From Paramacrobiotus metropolitanus (taxonomy: Eukaryota; Tardigrada; Eutardigrada; Parachela; Macrobiotidae), in the NCBI RefSeq assembly GCF_019649055.1, contig NW_026570263.1, positions 744,001 to 808,000 of the forward strand: DNA of 64,000 bases, written 5' to 3'. How positions within the stretch are numbered: the stretch's first letter is position 1; the number at the start of each line of letters is the position of its first letter. Positions 36,301 to 49,260 of this stretch are shown piece by piece. The notes below the pieces were generated by a model. That model did no database searches. It worked only from the letters and a program-made list of their open reading frames with translations, and was not told the origin of the DNA. The position numbers were made by a program, and so were the translations under genes.

Positions 36301-36515
36301 CGTCGCCAGCACTGCAGCAGCCGCCCCGGGGGCACGGTCATCAGTCCGGACGCCAGCCGCCGCCCAGCGCGGGCCACTACCGGGCCGGCAATCCGAACGC
36401 AGGCCAGGCTCGCGGCCCCAGCATGCCCAGGGGCCAGGGCCCCGCCGGGGCAGCAGTACGCGGGGAGGGGCGCGCAGGCCAACCAGACGCGCAGTCGTCC
36501 GCGCGGGGTCAGTAA
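33321..36515 (+). CDS. Ser/Pro/Gln-rich protein of unknown function, with internal repeats and two frame breaks
   Basis: Exons 33321-33708, 33883-34093, 34387-35934 and 36145-36515 with GT-AG introns. Allowing one missing base near 34472 and one near 35450, the model closes at 839 residues. Residues 1-130 are Ser/Thr/Pro-rich and resemble the neighbouring minus-strand exon 1. About 130-300 is a charged, globular-looking region (FGVTPVEDAVAHIVQSRKRV; NYEKIPVLLFCSAEKDKGDA). Then comes a basic coiled-coil-like stretch (LRQRLIQERLQFQSEQEAKA). The rest is Pro/Gln/Gly/Met-rich low complexity with near-identical repeats around 35160-35340 and 35350-35545 (PNFGMAMPEAVG, MSEGYPGMSVNLP). The layout suggests a nuclear scaffold or co-regulator, but I recognise no family. 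At 35450 one repeat has GGGGG and the next GGGG, which causes the break. Confidence 0.6.
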
Positions 36516-37499
36516 GGCGTCGCGTTTTGTTGTGCAAATCAGTTGTCATATTTTGCTCTACGATTGTGCTCTGAATATTTGAATTTAAAAAATAATTGAA
36601 ATATTACAAAATTAATATTACTGACTTTGTATAAGTGAATATTGTCCGGAATTTGTGGTTTTTTGTAGAGACGGGGATGAGCATGTCGACGGCCGTGGAG
36701 ACACGCTGCCCCGCCGTCGTTTGATGCGGGTGGAGTGGATTCCACGGGACGCTGGCTGTTGGTTGTTTTCTTACTGATCTCTGTTACTCCGGCCTTTTTT
36801 TCCCAAGCTGTCCTTGTTTCTGATTTGTTTTCTTGGCCCCCCTCTTTTTGTCCCTGACTCATCTCACTGGCGGATCTGCTCTCCATTTTCTTTCATTATT
36901 TTGTTTGTTTTGTGTTGAGCATTTAATAGTGGCGACTGGCGCGTCCACTTGTTATTCTAGAATTAATTTGTATCGAGAATCGATGGTCAGGAGAAGCGCA
37001 CGTCATTCGGCGCAAGTTACGCGATGTGGCAATTAAAAGCTGTTACTAATTAGAGTAACCGGTGTTCGAGAGCTCTGGCAGGAATTAATGCTGCGGATTT
37101 GCATGCAATTTAACACAACAATTCGTGCACTTACCGGTTAGTATGGAATGTACGGTGCGTCGGTACTATCACGTGCATGTTGGTGTACACTCTACCTGAG
37201 TCGCTACCATACTTTCATTCAATTTTTTATGCACTGAACTGACGCTTTCAGTTTTTTCTTATTAAATTCACCGTTCTATTGAACTATTACTAAGAAAAAT
37301 TTTCCCAAAATAGGATTACCATTCCATTAATGATTAATTGATTATAACTGATATATATATTATAATAATATTATTATACACGAAAATAAATGCGCAGCAA
37401 CAATAAAAATCACCTGCAGCGCAGAAATGCCCCAAACAATTATCACAAATCCGAGAAAAAATACATGTTCCAGGAAACAGGGGAATTGACATGGCGGGC
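36516..37499. other. Spacer between convergent genes
   Basis: No gene supported. It must contain the 3' ends of the plus-strand gene and of INTS9; the AT-rich segment near 37300-37400 is the lowest-complexity part. Confidence 0.5.
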
Positions 37500-40390
37500 C
37501 TATCCGGCCGTGCTCTTGGACTGCAGGTCGTCCTCCGTCCTCGGTAGACGCGTCACCGCGGCCGTCTCCCCACCGCGCACCGCCTGCAGCAGCGCTCGCA
37601 TTCTCCCGCGCAGCTCCCTGCTGGGCTTCTTCAGGACCACCTCCGTGGCGCCCTTGCTCACTACCACCTCCATCTCATGACTCCCGCATATCTACAATCA
37701 ACATCCAACTGAAATCAAACCGGAAATGTCGATTCTTCCCGCGGAAACTCACCACCCGGCTCCGGTCCTTCTCTACCTCCAGCCGCACCTCCCCGAAGCC
37801 CTCCTTCCGCATCAGTCGCACCAGCTTGGCCACATCCGGACTGCGGTCCCCCGCGGTGATCCGGGCGCCCCCTCTGCCGATCGTCTCCAGATAGTACTTG
37901 TTGTCCAGCGTGCGGATGCCGCCGAAACAGCGCCCGGCCAGGATCTTCCCGTCCCCGGAGCTGGCCGCGTCCACCGGGATGAGGGGGAGGCTGGAGAGGA
38001 GGGGCGTGGCGGCGACGACGTTGAGACAGGCGCTGCGCAGGGGCAGCGGGATGTCGTGGTGGCCGCGGATGGGCAGGATGCGCGTGGAGGCAGGACAGCG
38101 GACGATGTAGTCGGCGCTGTCCGCTGAGTTGCCCAGCGGCTGTAAATACCGCTCGTGGATCACCAGGGCGCGCGGCTGCAGGGAATCCAGGATCTTCGTC
38201 AACTGGAAGGGTTTCAGTCGCGTATCCTGTGCATGACAACATAACCCTTTATTAAATTACTCTAATTTGCTGCAACTTAAATCAAATTAAAGAACAGTAA
38301 AATCCAGATTTAAATTGGCAAAATGATTATTTTCTTTCAATTAATTAGAGAGGAAAGAATTTAAATTCAGTATGCTTAAATAACGCACCAAGGGACAGTA
38401 GGCGACCTTCATCTGGATGGGGAGGTAGGGCTGCAAGGCCTCGCTGGGATGGAACTCGGAGTCGATAAGGACGAGGGTGTTTTTGGGACTGGTCTTCCAC
38501 TGCGAGAGCAGGTGCACCGCCGGGCCCATCCTCAAACTGTGGTGCGAGCACAGCACGATGCAGGGACTCTTGAAGCTCTCGGAGAACTTGCCGTCCACCG
38601 AGGGGAAGATGCGCAGGCGGCCGGCGCGGGCCATCTGGCCGTGGATGAAGGGCTCCTCCGGTAAATAGGCCTTGTCGCGGTAGTCCTTGTTCAGCCACTC
38701 CGAGAAGACCTGCGCCAGCGACAACATGGAGTGCGCCGTCGCGGCGATGACGTTGACGGGCAGGTGGGTGGGCAGGTCCTCCATGTACATGAACAGGTAC
38801 TCCAGCACGTCGATCAACAGGTCCACGCTGGAGAAGGGGATCAGCACGTTGCCGCCCTCGCGCAGGCACTCCTGATACAATCAAATACCGTCACCGCGTC
38901 ACATCCCATAACAGCGAATAAATAAACGTAATTTAAACGGTAAGTGAACAGAAGCTGAATTAGACGGTAAACTGCAGGGTGAGTTAAGTTAACAAATAAA
39001 ATTAAGCGGTTAGTCAAGTCAAAATATGAAACCAAAAATCAACTATAACTGAATTCAACAGTGAGGAAAAGGGTTAATTAAACTGCAAATAAATCAAATC
39101 GGTAATTTACACGGTGAATTTTAAAATAAAATTAAGCGGTAAATCACAATTAAAATCAGATGAAACTAAACCGTAAAATTACGATTAACTGAACGGCAAC
39201 AGTCTGCCTGTACGGTGTACCTTGATGGCCTGGCCCATCATTTTGAGGGAATCCTCGGGGCTGCGCTGCGGGTCCATGTTGAGGGCGGCGGCGATGACGA
39301 CGTCGGGGAAGCGGGCGTCCTGCAGATCGATCGGGAGGACGTGCGTCGTCAGCGTGGAGGAATCTGGACAGCGAAACGTTCAGCAAAAAGGCACTGAGTG
39401 CCAATAAAGAAGCGACTTCTCACCGGACAAGTAGAGGAGCTTCTCCTTGGGCGCCTGGATGAGCCAGTTGCAGGAGCCCATGCAGAAGCCGGAGCTGTGC
39501 GCCGTGATGCTCAGCGAGTTCTCCAGGAAGAGCGTCTGCCGGAAGTTGATCACCTCCAGCCGCTTCAGCGACGTCTCCAGCGCTTCCGTCGAGCACAAGG
39601 ACTGCCACAGTTCCGGCCGCGTGTTCTGCAGCACGGCGGGGAGGAGCTGCTTCACTTCCTTCACTTTCCACTTCTCCGCCTTCATCGGGCTCCCGTAGCT
39701 GTCCAGATAATTGATCATATCCTGAAAAGGGAATAAGTACTGCAATTTAGCAGCTACAACAGCACAACACATCGAAAAAATGGTAAATTTTAAAAACAAT
39801 TTATAACCAAATAAAAAAATTAATTTATCAAGAAAAATATGGAAAAACCAAAGAAAAATTACTTGAAAATTTATATAATTTTAAAATGAGTTCTTCATCG
39901 AAGATGTAGAGAAGAAGCGAGTTTTGCTAAGAGTTAAGGTAACAGAAATCTGCGTACTGACTTGGAAGACATCGCGCGCCAACTGCACAGTGGGCGCGGT
40001 GGCGAAGATGCGTCCGTGGAAGTTCTTCTCTTGAATGAGATAAGGCAGCGCGAAGAGCTGCGCGAAGTTGGAGATGAGGACGTAGTGCAGGTCCTCCGGC
40101 GTGATCTGCTGCAGGTCGGGCAGCTGGAACTCGATGGCGCCGTTGAGGAGCAAGTGGCCCTCGTTGATGAGGATCTCGTTGCGCGTGCTGTACAGGAAGG
40201 GATTGTTCTCGCTCTGCGGCCAAATGGGCATGCCCGCCAGTGATGCAGTGAACACTTGCGACACGGGCAAGAAGTGCAGCACGGAACGGGCGTCCAAGCC
40301 GCAGTCTAGCAAGAGGAACGTCTCGCCGTACTGCACGAAGAAGCAGGGACGGTTCGGGTTGTCCGATAAAGACTTGACGAAGGAACTCAT
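37500..40390 (-). CDS. INTS9: Integrator complex subunit 9
   Basis: Six exons (40390-39962, 39721-39424, 39363-39221, 38871-38389, 38226-37753, 37691-37500) join in frame to 672 residues; human INTS9 is about 658. It follows the family along its whole length: an N-terminal metallo-beta-lactamase fold (FLLLDCGLDARSVLHFLPV, HYVLISNFAQLFALPYLI, GRIFATAPTVQLARDVF), SSGFCMGSCNWLIQAPKEK with SG, the beta-CASP region (EGGNVLIPF, PFIHGQMARAGRLRIFPS) and CPLDTRLKPFQLTKIL, then the C-terminal dimerisation region. The HxHxDH zinc signature is absent, as expected for the inactive partner of the INTS11 endonuclease. The complex acts in the nucleus on snRNA 3' ends and on promoter-proximal Pol II. Introns are 60-350 bp. 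Confidence 0.93.
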
Positions 40391-41396
40391 TTTCGCTCAA
40401 AGAACTCACAGCAGTTGCGTGCTGTAGAGTATAGAGCCCAAGGCCCAAAGATTCAGATACACCGATTCTGCTCACATCGGCGACTGTCTGTTTATCAACC
40501 GCGAAGAAAACTACGAAGGACTACGAAAACAACAATCTCAAGGACAGCAAGAACAAGCAAAATTTTGTCCACCAAAAATCAATTGCAATCAAAAATTTAT
40601 TTTTCAGATCCTCAGAGTTCAACAAAAAGGCAGAAAAGTAAGTAAAACATGAACGAGCACGCTTTATTGTGAGTGCTGACGGTTTGAGTGGAAGCGCAGT
40701 GACGACGCGTCGATATTAGACAGTACAGCATGGACCATGGCTTGCAGTCTCAGTCTCAGCCTCAGCCCTCGCGCTGTGATCCTGATTTCTTGGTCTTGGT
40801 CTGGTCTGACTCGGATGCAGTGCATCGATAAAGCATGAGTAGCGAGAGTGACTGATCACGGATGTTGAGTTCCTGTAACACACGCTGCACTGTGCGATTT
40901 CGTTGGAAAAATAATCATTCAATTTCATTTGTCGAGGTTCCGTGCATGTTTACGGCCGTGTGTAGGTGCTGAGCATCTTGACCATGAAAGTTTGTTTATT
41001 TTGGCCCGCTGCTGCGCTTTGTTGGCTGGCTGACAATGCGCTGCGCGTGTGAGTGACGGGAGAGCAAACCGGTTTGGCCTGCGCTAATCGCCAGCACCAA
41101 GCATCTCCGATATCCACATGTTTTTCCGTTGATCACGTTGGCGACAGTGTAGCCGTCTTGCAGATCGGGTTGGCCGTCGCATGATCACCGATTCGCAGGT
41201 GTCGCGGAGGGAGAAATCAATCGCACTGCATAGTGCATAGTACTGCATACCTCGCTGCATTCTCGACGCGCCTGAGCAGCCTAACCAAACGACAGCCAGT
41301 GTTTGCTCTGTCCACACTCTACTCTACGGACAGTGACTGTCATGTCTTGGAAAATTGCTGGATCGTGTCCTTCGTGATTCCCGACTGATCTGAACC
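40391..41396. promoter_or_regulatory. Divergent promoter region, INTS9 / RhoGAP gene
   Basis: The start codons of two divergently transcribed conserved genes are 1.0 kb apart. It contains the 5' UTRs and both promoters. I saw no TATA box at a decisive position and no ORF worth calling. Confidence 0.5.
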
Positions 41397-44300
41397 ATGG
41401 CTTCCTCCTCCCCCCAGACCCCCCTCACCCGCCGCGCCCCCACGGGGACGCTGATCACGGATGTGGGCCAGAGCACTTTCTACGCCAAGGAGAATCCCAG
41501 TCGATCGGTAAGTGTCCATTTCCCACAGCCTGGAGCTTGTTAGTAGGTGTTGCCCTTGAATTTGCAGGTGTCGGTGCGTCTGCGCCCCCCGCGGGGCACC
41601 CCCACCAGCAGCAGCCTGTCTTCCTCGTGCAGCGTGGACGGGACGCTGCGGCAACACGCCAGCCTCCCTCGGGACGGCAGGTACGACGTTTATACCTTCG
41701 TGTAGCGCGATGTGATGGAATCTTCGGTTGCAGACGCTTCTTATCATCAGCCGCGAGCGACTCGCGCTTCCCGCGCTTACAGGACTGCGCGCACTTCCAC
41801 TATGAACGCGTCGGGCTCAGTCGACTGCAGGTACATACACGGTCATTGTCAGGCTGCAAACATACAGCGCTGCATTGCGCGGTGCACGGCGTGTTTACTC
41901 GGCGCGGCGGTGTTGTTGACGGCAGCGCCAACTGGTAAATAAACAGTGCAACAGCCGGGCAACTGTATGTATTTGCCAAAACCGAGGCTGTGCAGTTCAT
42001 TTGCTGCACTGAATGAGCGGCACTGTTTCACCGCTGGTTTTATGCCGCGCTCACTGTGAGTAGGATGTCGGCTGCTAGAATGCTATTAGCGCCAGCGAGT
42101 GGAGATGGGGTGGGCGTGTTGGCGTTGCTGGTTCGCTGACGCTCGGCCAGTGCAACTGCGCGTCGGCGTTGAGATGGAGTGGCTGCGGCCAACGTTGTCG
42201 CTTGTGTTTCAGTCAGTAAAACACATGCTCGTTATATACAGGTCTCGTTATACCAAGGCGCCACAGCATCGCTGGTCTCCTCCACCGAGTGCTGCCTGTC
42301 CGACGACAACAAGTGTCTGGCCAACAACAGTTCCGACGCGACATCATCCGCGCTGCGCTGGGCCTCCCGCGCGGTATACCACGGCGTGGACGAGGCATCG
42401 GGGGAGTTGTTCTTCACGCTAAGCGTCAGCTGCAACGCCAAACACTGGCTGATCCGCCGCTCCTGGCCGCATTTGCTTAAATTCGACAAGCAACTGCACA
42501 CCTGCTGCTACGACCGCGGATTCAGCCAACTGACGCCTCTGACCAGTCTGGGCGCCGGCCGACCGGATGGCGGACGGGAAACTATCGAGGTAAGGTGGCT
42601 GCAATGGTAATCCTGCTCTCCGTACTCCTGGTCATCCGCTGCACTCGATTGCCACGGCATAAAGGCCTTTTGTGGGCTGTAGTGCTGTGTAATGAATGAT
42701 CTCTCAAATTGCCCGTCAAAGTAGGTCGAGTGAATGCAATCGATTGCGTGGCCCGCAGCGCTATTGCATTGGCTGTTTGCTGCGCTTCTATAGAATCAGG
42801 TTGCCCTGTGAGTTATTTACCTCATCGGAATGCCGTCGTCTTCCGCTTTATTATCACTCTGCTCTTTATTGGCATTATATGCATCTTTTTCATACTGTTA
42901 TGTATTTCTCCTAAATCAACCGTCAGTTTCGGCGTAATGAGAGCAGACGCATTGCTCTGCATCAGTGGCGCTGAGCAGCGCTCTTCAGCGTCTTAGTTGG
43001 CGTGTACTGCACGTATGATACACTGGCTCGTTACGTGAACGGTCTAGCTTAATTGTCCATTTCCCTGTCCGTTACTGTGTAGTGTTAAAGTGTTGGTGCA
43101 GTGCTAATGAGGCTCTGGATGCGTGTTTGCATGTGCATGTCGCGCTTCACCGGTTGGCTACAGCTGTACGTGGCCTGCGTGCAGTGCATGCGTAATGTTG
43201 TTTCAGCGTGTGGGAAAGTGTGTTAATAGAGTTGCGACGGTAGTGGGGGCGGTGATTGCAGAAAAGACTAGATTTGTGTAGTTTTGACATGTCAAGACGG
43301 GTGTTGCGCTGGTCGTAGGCTCTGAAGGGTCCGCTCAGTGCGTATCTGGCCCGCTTCTCCCAGATTGCCGGCAATCTCATCAACTGCGCTCCGGTCCTTA
43401 GCTGGTTGGAAGTAAGTCTGGCTACTTAGCTGCTAAATGATGGTTAAATGATCCAGGATAAAATTGAAATAGTTTTCTTCCAAATGAAATTTTGAGGATT
43501 TTAAATACGATCTTTTTGAAGTTTATTTTTCGAGTATTGTTTAATAAACTGAAATAAACAAATTTGAATATCGTATGATTCGTATTAATACCTATCGGTA
43601 CTGATATGATTTTATCGTTATTTCCCACAGTTTTTTCGCTGTATTAAATCGGCATTTCATTTGATCTGTTTGTCCGCCTAAAAAAATTAATTGAAAGTAA
43701 TTGAAAAAAGCTGTTTTACTTCATATTTCAAACCGTCTCAAATATTCAAAGCCCGGTTTGTTTTTCGAATGATTTGGAACGAAATAAATTTTTGAAACTA
43801 AAAAACGTTTTGTACTTAACTCATTTCCCGAAATGTTTAACCAAGGATATTAAAAAATTAATTATCGTTATTGATACGAGTATATCGTATTTCATATACG
43901 ATTTATCGTATTTCAGCAGTTTTACTTATCGTATGTTATGAAATCGGCGTTTGATTTATCAGTTTATTCACCTAAAACAGTTAAAAAAATAACTTAGATA
44001 ATTTAGTTGTTTATTTTAAACCGTTTCAAATACTGGAAGGCATTGCTGCTGGAAGACTTCATTTCGAAATGATTTTCTTCGAAGGTTAGAAATATGAAAG
44101 GTTTGACTGGGGTTGAGCTAAAATCAACGGAATCCCTTGCCGAAAGAAATGCTTTTATCTAGTAATTAACAGAATTTCTGTGTTCCCGTGCAGTTAGACA
44201 ACCGGGGCTTCCATCTGGTGGCCTGCGCCTCGGACGGCTCGGCCATCAACACGCCGGCCGTGGCGGCCGTCCACGTGGTGAAGCGCTACGTGCCGCAGCT

Positions 44301-47300
44301 GGACGACGAACTGGCGCTGGAGGTGAGTGCCAAATACCAATGCGACGGGCGTCGATTATTCGTTATCTTGCTTGCTCAGCCCACAAGACAGACTGTCTTG
44401 TCGCGGTCGGTTTGCACTCGATGGCGTGTGTACAGTGTTTACAGCGCTGTTTACTCACTTGTTTGCAGGTGGGCGACATGATCTCGGTGATCGACATGCC
44501 GGCCGGCGAGGAGTCCATGTGGTGGCGCGGCAAGAAGGAGCTGGAGGTCGGCTTCTTCCCCGGCGACTGCGTCCAGCTCATCTCGCGCGACAAAATCCCC
44601 CACGGCACGCCCGACGCACGGCGCTGCATCACGTCTCTCAGCCATGAACAGCTGCCAGGTATAACCTTAATGCACGACTAATTAGACGTTCAGTTAATTT
44701 ATCACTGATTTGATATCCAATAAAATTAAGTAAACCTGGAATTTATTTGAATCTTGTAATTGCACCGTAAGTTTGATTGAATATAAATTAAGTCGAGTAC
44801 GTGCGGACGACAGCGAAAACGTTGGTGTCGATCGATTCTCCCCGGAAATGAATAACTTATAAGTATGTTTTTGTAGTATTGCGGAAACAGAGCAAATTTG
44901 CCAGTTTCTTCCGTTCCTTCCTCTCCAACCGCCCCACCCGCCGCCGCCTGAAGGAGTCCGGTATTTTACGCGAGCGTATTTTCGGCTGTGACCTCGGCGA
45001 ATATCTCATGAACGGTATTCTTCACTCTTACAATTATAGCAGTATATTAATTGAAATTTGTTATTATAATTATTTTAAATCAGAATTTTTGTTTCGTGCG
45101 ATGCGTGAACATAACCCGTGCATTGCAGCCAGCAGTGGTGGCGCCGAGGGTGTCGGCCTAAAAGTGCCGGCCGTCTTAATCCACTGCGCGGCCTTCATCG
45201 AGCAGTACGGCATCATCGACGGGATCTACCGTCTGTCCGGCATCCAGTCCAACATCCATCGTCTGCGCCAGGAGTTCGACGCCGACCACGTGCCGGACCT
45301 GGCCAACAGCGAGCTGTACATGCAGGACATCCACTCGGTGGCCTCCGTCCTCAAGCTCTACTTCCGCGAACTGCCCAACCCCTTACTCACGCACCAGCTG
45401 TACGAGCAGTTCGTCGAGGCGGTGCAGGCCGCCGAGGAGCTGCGTTTACTGAAGATACACGATGTCGTTAGCCGGCTGCCGCCGCCGCACTACCGCACGC
45501 TCGAGTATTTGATGCGCCATCTAGCGCGCATCGCTTCCGCCGCGGGCAGAACTGGGATGACCTCGAAAAATTTGGCGATTGTCTGGGCGCCCAATCTTCT
45601 CCGGTAAGGTTTTTTGACTGCCCTAAGTTTCGGAGTTTCTTTTTTAAAATGCTGTCGGAAAAAAATGCAACCAACCGAGTGGGGAAATTTTTCGGCTGAT
45701 TTCCACGATTTTTTAGAATTTTTTGAATGATTTGTTGCAGTTTTATTCATTCTTTGAAATTTTTTAGAAATATTTTTGGCTGTTTTATTATTAATTGGCC
45801 AGTTTTGTAGGATTTGTAAAATATTTTTAAAATTTGCGGCGATTTTTTAATACATGTATTTCACAGTTTTTGAACGTTTTTTTGGGTTAATTTGGTCAGT
45901 TTGAAATTTCAATATTTTAATTTTAATGCCCTAATTATCGTAATTTAAAAGGAACTGATTTTTGAAATTTCTCGCTAGATCGTCGGAATCGGAGTCGAGT
46001 CTGGACGCGTTGAAGGGCGTGAGCGTGTGCGCCATCGCGGTGGAGTACCTGGTGAACTACGCCGAGCTGATTTTCAGCAGCCAGATGCAGACGCCGGCGC
46101 TGCTCAGTCGTTCCGGTAGGCCGCCCTTACTTGGCGCTGTATGAATCTGCAACGCATGATGAGCGCATTTGATGCTGTATTAGGCATGAGCGGGCTGAGT
46201 GGCCGGCCCAAGTCGCTGGCCGTGTCCAACCCCGCCAAACTCCTCACGCTCGACCAGGCCCGCAGCGTCACCCGCGCCAACCCCTCCCGGAGGCGCTGCC
46301 CGCCTTCGTCGAGGTCGGCGCCGGTCCGCACAACCTTCCCCAATTCCACACCGTCATCGAGCTGCCCAAATCACGGTAGGAGTTTTCGAACAAAAACGCT
46401 CTGTATATCGTATTGCGACGACCTTGAAATATATGTTAATATTAAAAATTAACTGGATGGAACAATTTAACCAGGCTGGTAAAATGTTTTCGAAACGTAA
46501 CAAAAAAAATGAATACTATACAAAAATGCCCAGAACTAAGCAAAGAAATTTCTAGGATTGTATAAAAAATGTTATAAAATGTTAGTTTTAAAAATAAGTT
46601 TTAAAAAATGAGAATTAACCAGAGAATTTCCAGAGAGGTAAAAAATGTTTAAATTTAACCATGTATTTTTAAACAGTATAAAAAAGATTGGAAAGTATTT
46701 AGAAAAATTCCAGAAATTAAAATTTGCATTATACCGTTTGATTTTAGTGGGAAACGGCGCAGTCGCAGCGTCAAGGACCGTAAGACCTCCTTAACGTGGC
46801 GCAGCATCCTGCCCGGGCAGCGCAGCCAGCGCAAACAAGTGTGCAGCGACCGCTTCCTTCCGCTGTCCTTACACTCGCCCCCCGGGGCCTCCCAACTAGA
46901 CTCCCGATTGTCCAGCAGCCGCTCCGTGGAGTCCGTCTTCCAGGTGGCCCGCAGCGCCCCCGACCCGCTCCTCCTGCACTCCACCCTCCCCGAGGAGCCC
47001 GTCTCGGCCCCCGTGCACCCGCCCCTCACCCGCTCGCACTCCAGCCCCGTCAGCCACAGCCGCTCCGTCTCCCACGAGTCCTACTTCGTCCGCAGCGGCT
47101 CCCTGGGCTTGACGCGGCCCCGCCGCATCATCGACGTGGTGCGGACGGTGCGGTATGATCAGTGCGAGGGCGGACTGCTGGTCAAGCTGTCGTTTGATGA
47201 GGCCGTGGAGAACGCCATGCAGGTGGAGGCCGGGATACTGAATGAGACGCTGGTGGCGCCCGCGACCCCGGTGGAGGTCCGCGCGGAGGTCGTGGAGCCC

Positions 47301-49260
47301 GTGCCGGTGCGGCAAGCGGCGCGGGTGACGTCGAAGCGGCCGTACCGCGCCCTGTCGCCGCTGGTGCTGCGCCGGCATCGCAGCTGGGTGGCCGAGGAGT
47401 CCAAGCAGGAGAAGACGGCGAAGGGACGCTTTGTGAAGGCCACGACGTTCCCGCGGCAGACTAGCGGGATCAAACGGTGTTTGAGCGCCTCCCCTAAGAC
47501 TGTACGTTAGGAAGAAATATGGAAAAATAAATTTAGTAAATAACGTAGAAATTTCATTAACAATTAATGATAAATTTAACAATAAATTCTAAATAAAATC
47601 GGCGTAATAAAAATGATGGTGAATATTTGTTTGTAAATAGGGTCGACGCGTGGAGGTGGATCGCGACGCGGTCTCGCTGGTGCTGGGCAAACGCGCCTCC
47701 GACTCCTGTAGTTCATCGTCGTCATCCGGACGGAAATCCTTCCGCCGCAGCGCCGCGGAAGAGGACGCGGACAGTCTCGTGGTTGTGGCAGCGGAAGCGC
47801 CAGTGTCCGTCGTCGTGGCGGTGGTGCACCACCAAGAGCAGCAGCAGGAACAGCAGGACATCGAGGAGGCGTGCCAAGCCATCTGTGATTCATTCCCCGG
47901 CCAAATGGACGCCGAGACGACGGTTACCCCCAGTGCGCCGTATCTGGAGGATGTCGAGGACGCAGCGGATGTGGCCACCACCCCCGAGATCGCCGCCACC
48001 TTCGTCTGGCTCGACAACGCCGAATGCTCGTCGCTGTCGTCGGCGTCCAGCTCGTCGTCGCTGAATTTACTCGATGCGGAAGACGCGGATAGTAAAACAG
48101 AAGGGGAAGAAGAGAGTGTTGTCCCGACGCCGTCGCTGTTCTTGTTCGGACTGCCCAGTCGGCCGGAACTGTGTCGCACGGCGTCCGTTCCCGTGGGGAA
48201 CGGCGCGGACGAGGCCACCGCGTCCGAGCCGGTCAGTGTGAAGCGTCACAGCTATTTCTTCGGTCAGAGCGACGCGGACTGGGTGAAAACTGATTCCGCG
48301 GAGGAGAAACAAGCCGAGCAGCGGATTTTGGAGGCGGAGGAAGTGCGCGCGTCCTATCTGTTTTCCCAACCTATTGCTGATCTGGGTGCGTCTTCTAGCC
48401 GCGTTTACACGCCGGTGGCGGCGTCCAGCTTGGCTGAGACGCTGGAGGAGATCGCCAAACAGCTGCCCAGTCTCCAGCCGCTCCCGGACACCGAAATTCC
48501 CGAAATGGATGACAAAACGCATCGTGAAGTGGAAAATGAAGCGGCGGAGGTCAGCAGCAACATACAGGCCGACGGGTACCGCTGGATGGACAGCTCCAGC
48601 GAGTCCCTGGCCGCGCCGACGTCGGACACCGACGCGGCGCTCGAGCCGACCGCGGAGCCGCGTAGTGACGGGAAAACCGGTGAAGAAACGACGGAGAACG
48701 TCCCGGACACCCCGTGCAGCGTCCGCGCGCTGCGCTGCCGTTTCGAGGCCGACCGGAAGCCGGAGCCGGTGCCCAAAGCGCCCACCGGCGTCACCCTGGT
48801 GCGCAGTCCGACGCGGGAGTCGCTGAAGAGCAAGCTGGACGCGTTGAGCGACGTGTACTCGTCCGAATCGACGGAGGCGGACGAGCCCGTCGCCTGGCAT
48901 GCCCCGCTGCCGTTCAGCCGGAAGTGGAGCGTCCCCGCGCCGGTGCCTATCAAGTCAGAGGGCTCCACGGGGTTCCGCTGGCCGCCGGAGCGCGAGGAAC
49001 CCAAAGAAGAGAAGGAGCGGAAGGAGGACGGCAAGGAGAACAGCGACACCGTCAGTCTGTCGGAGGAGGGCGGGACCGGCGCCGGAAGTGGCGGGAGGAA
49101 GGGGAAGAAGGTCAGCCAGATGTGCCAGATCTTCCAGACCCCCGAGGCGGTCGCCGCCCCGTCGCGGGGTGGTACGTTGACCGCCCGCGGGACGTCCGGG
49201 CGCGCAGCGTTGAGCAGCAGCTCGGTGCGGTTGTTGCCGCAGTATTACTCGTCCGTTTAG
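41397..49260 (+). CDS. ARHGAP32/33: PX-SH3-RhoGAP protein (ARHGAP32/33, CdGAPr group)
   Basis: Exons: 41397-41507, 41568-41680, 41734-41830, 42242-42589, 43319-43411, 44194-44322, 44469-44658, 44877-45014, 45129-45603, 45979-46115, 46184-46375, 46748-47501 and 47641-49260. About 1465 residues if one missing base near 46287 is allowed. Domains: PX-like (about 108-262; HWLIRRSWPHLLKFDKQLH, ending NLINCAPVLSWLELDNRG), SH3 (about 288-345; WWRGKKELEVGFFPGDCVQL) and RhoGAP (about 395-590; arginine finger Arg441 in DGIYRLSGIQ, MTSKNLAIVWAPNLLR). The block GRPKSLAVSNPAKLL...FHTVIELP is a signature of this group. The C-terminal 800 residues are acidic/Ser-rich and disordered, with Pro patches. It should switch off Rho-family GTPases (Cdc42/Rac in relatives) at membranes and cytoskeleton. 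The frame break after RANPS lies in a CCCTCCC run. Confidence 0.9.

Noticed and set aside
37715-38242. 175-codon minus frame parallel to INTS9 exon 5
   Set aside because: Arg/Pro-rich alternative frame of a GC-rich exon; INTS9 homology fixes the other frame.
45468-45750. Minus frames across the end of the RhoGAP domain exon
   Set aside because: They overlap the conserved RhoGAP exon and its intron and have no pattern of their own.
48067-48900. 277-codon minus frame opposite the last RhoGAP exon
   Set aside because: Antisense shadow of a long GC-rich exon; the plus frame continues the RhoGAP protein in phase.
46839-49260. Two separate genes at 46839-47510 and 47650-49260
   Set aside because: A GTACGT donor after AAGACT and an AG acceptor before GGTCGACGC join them in phase, so they are consecutive RhoGAP exons.
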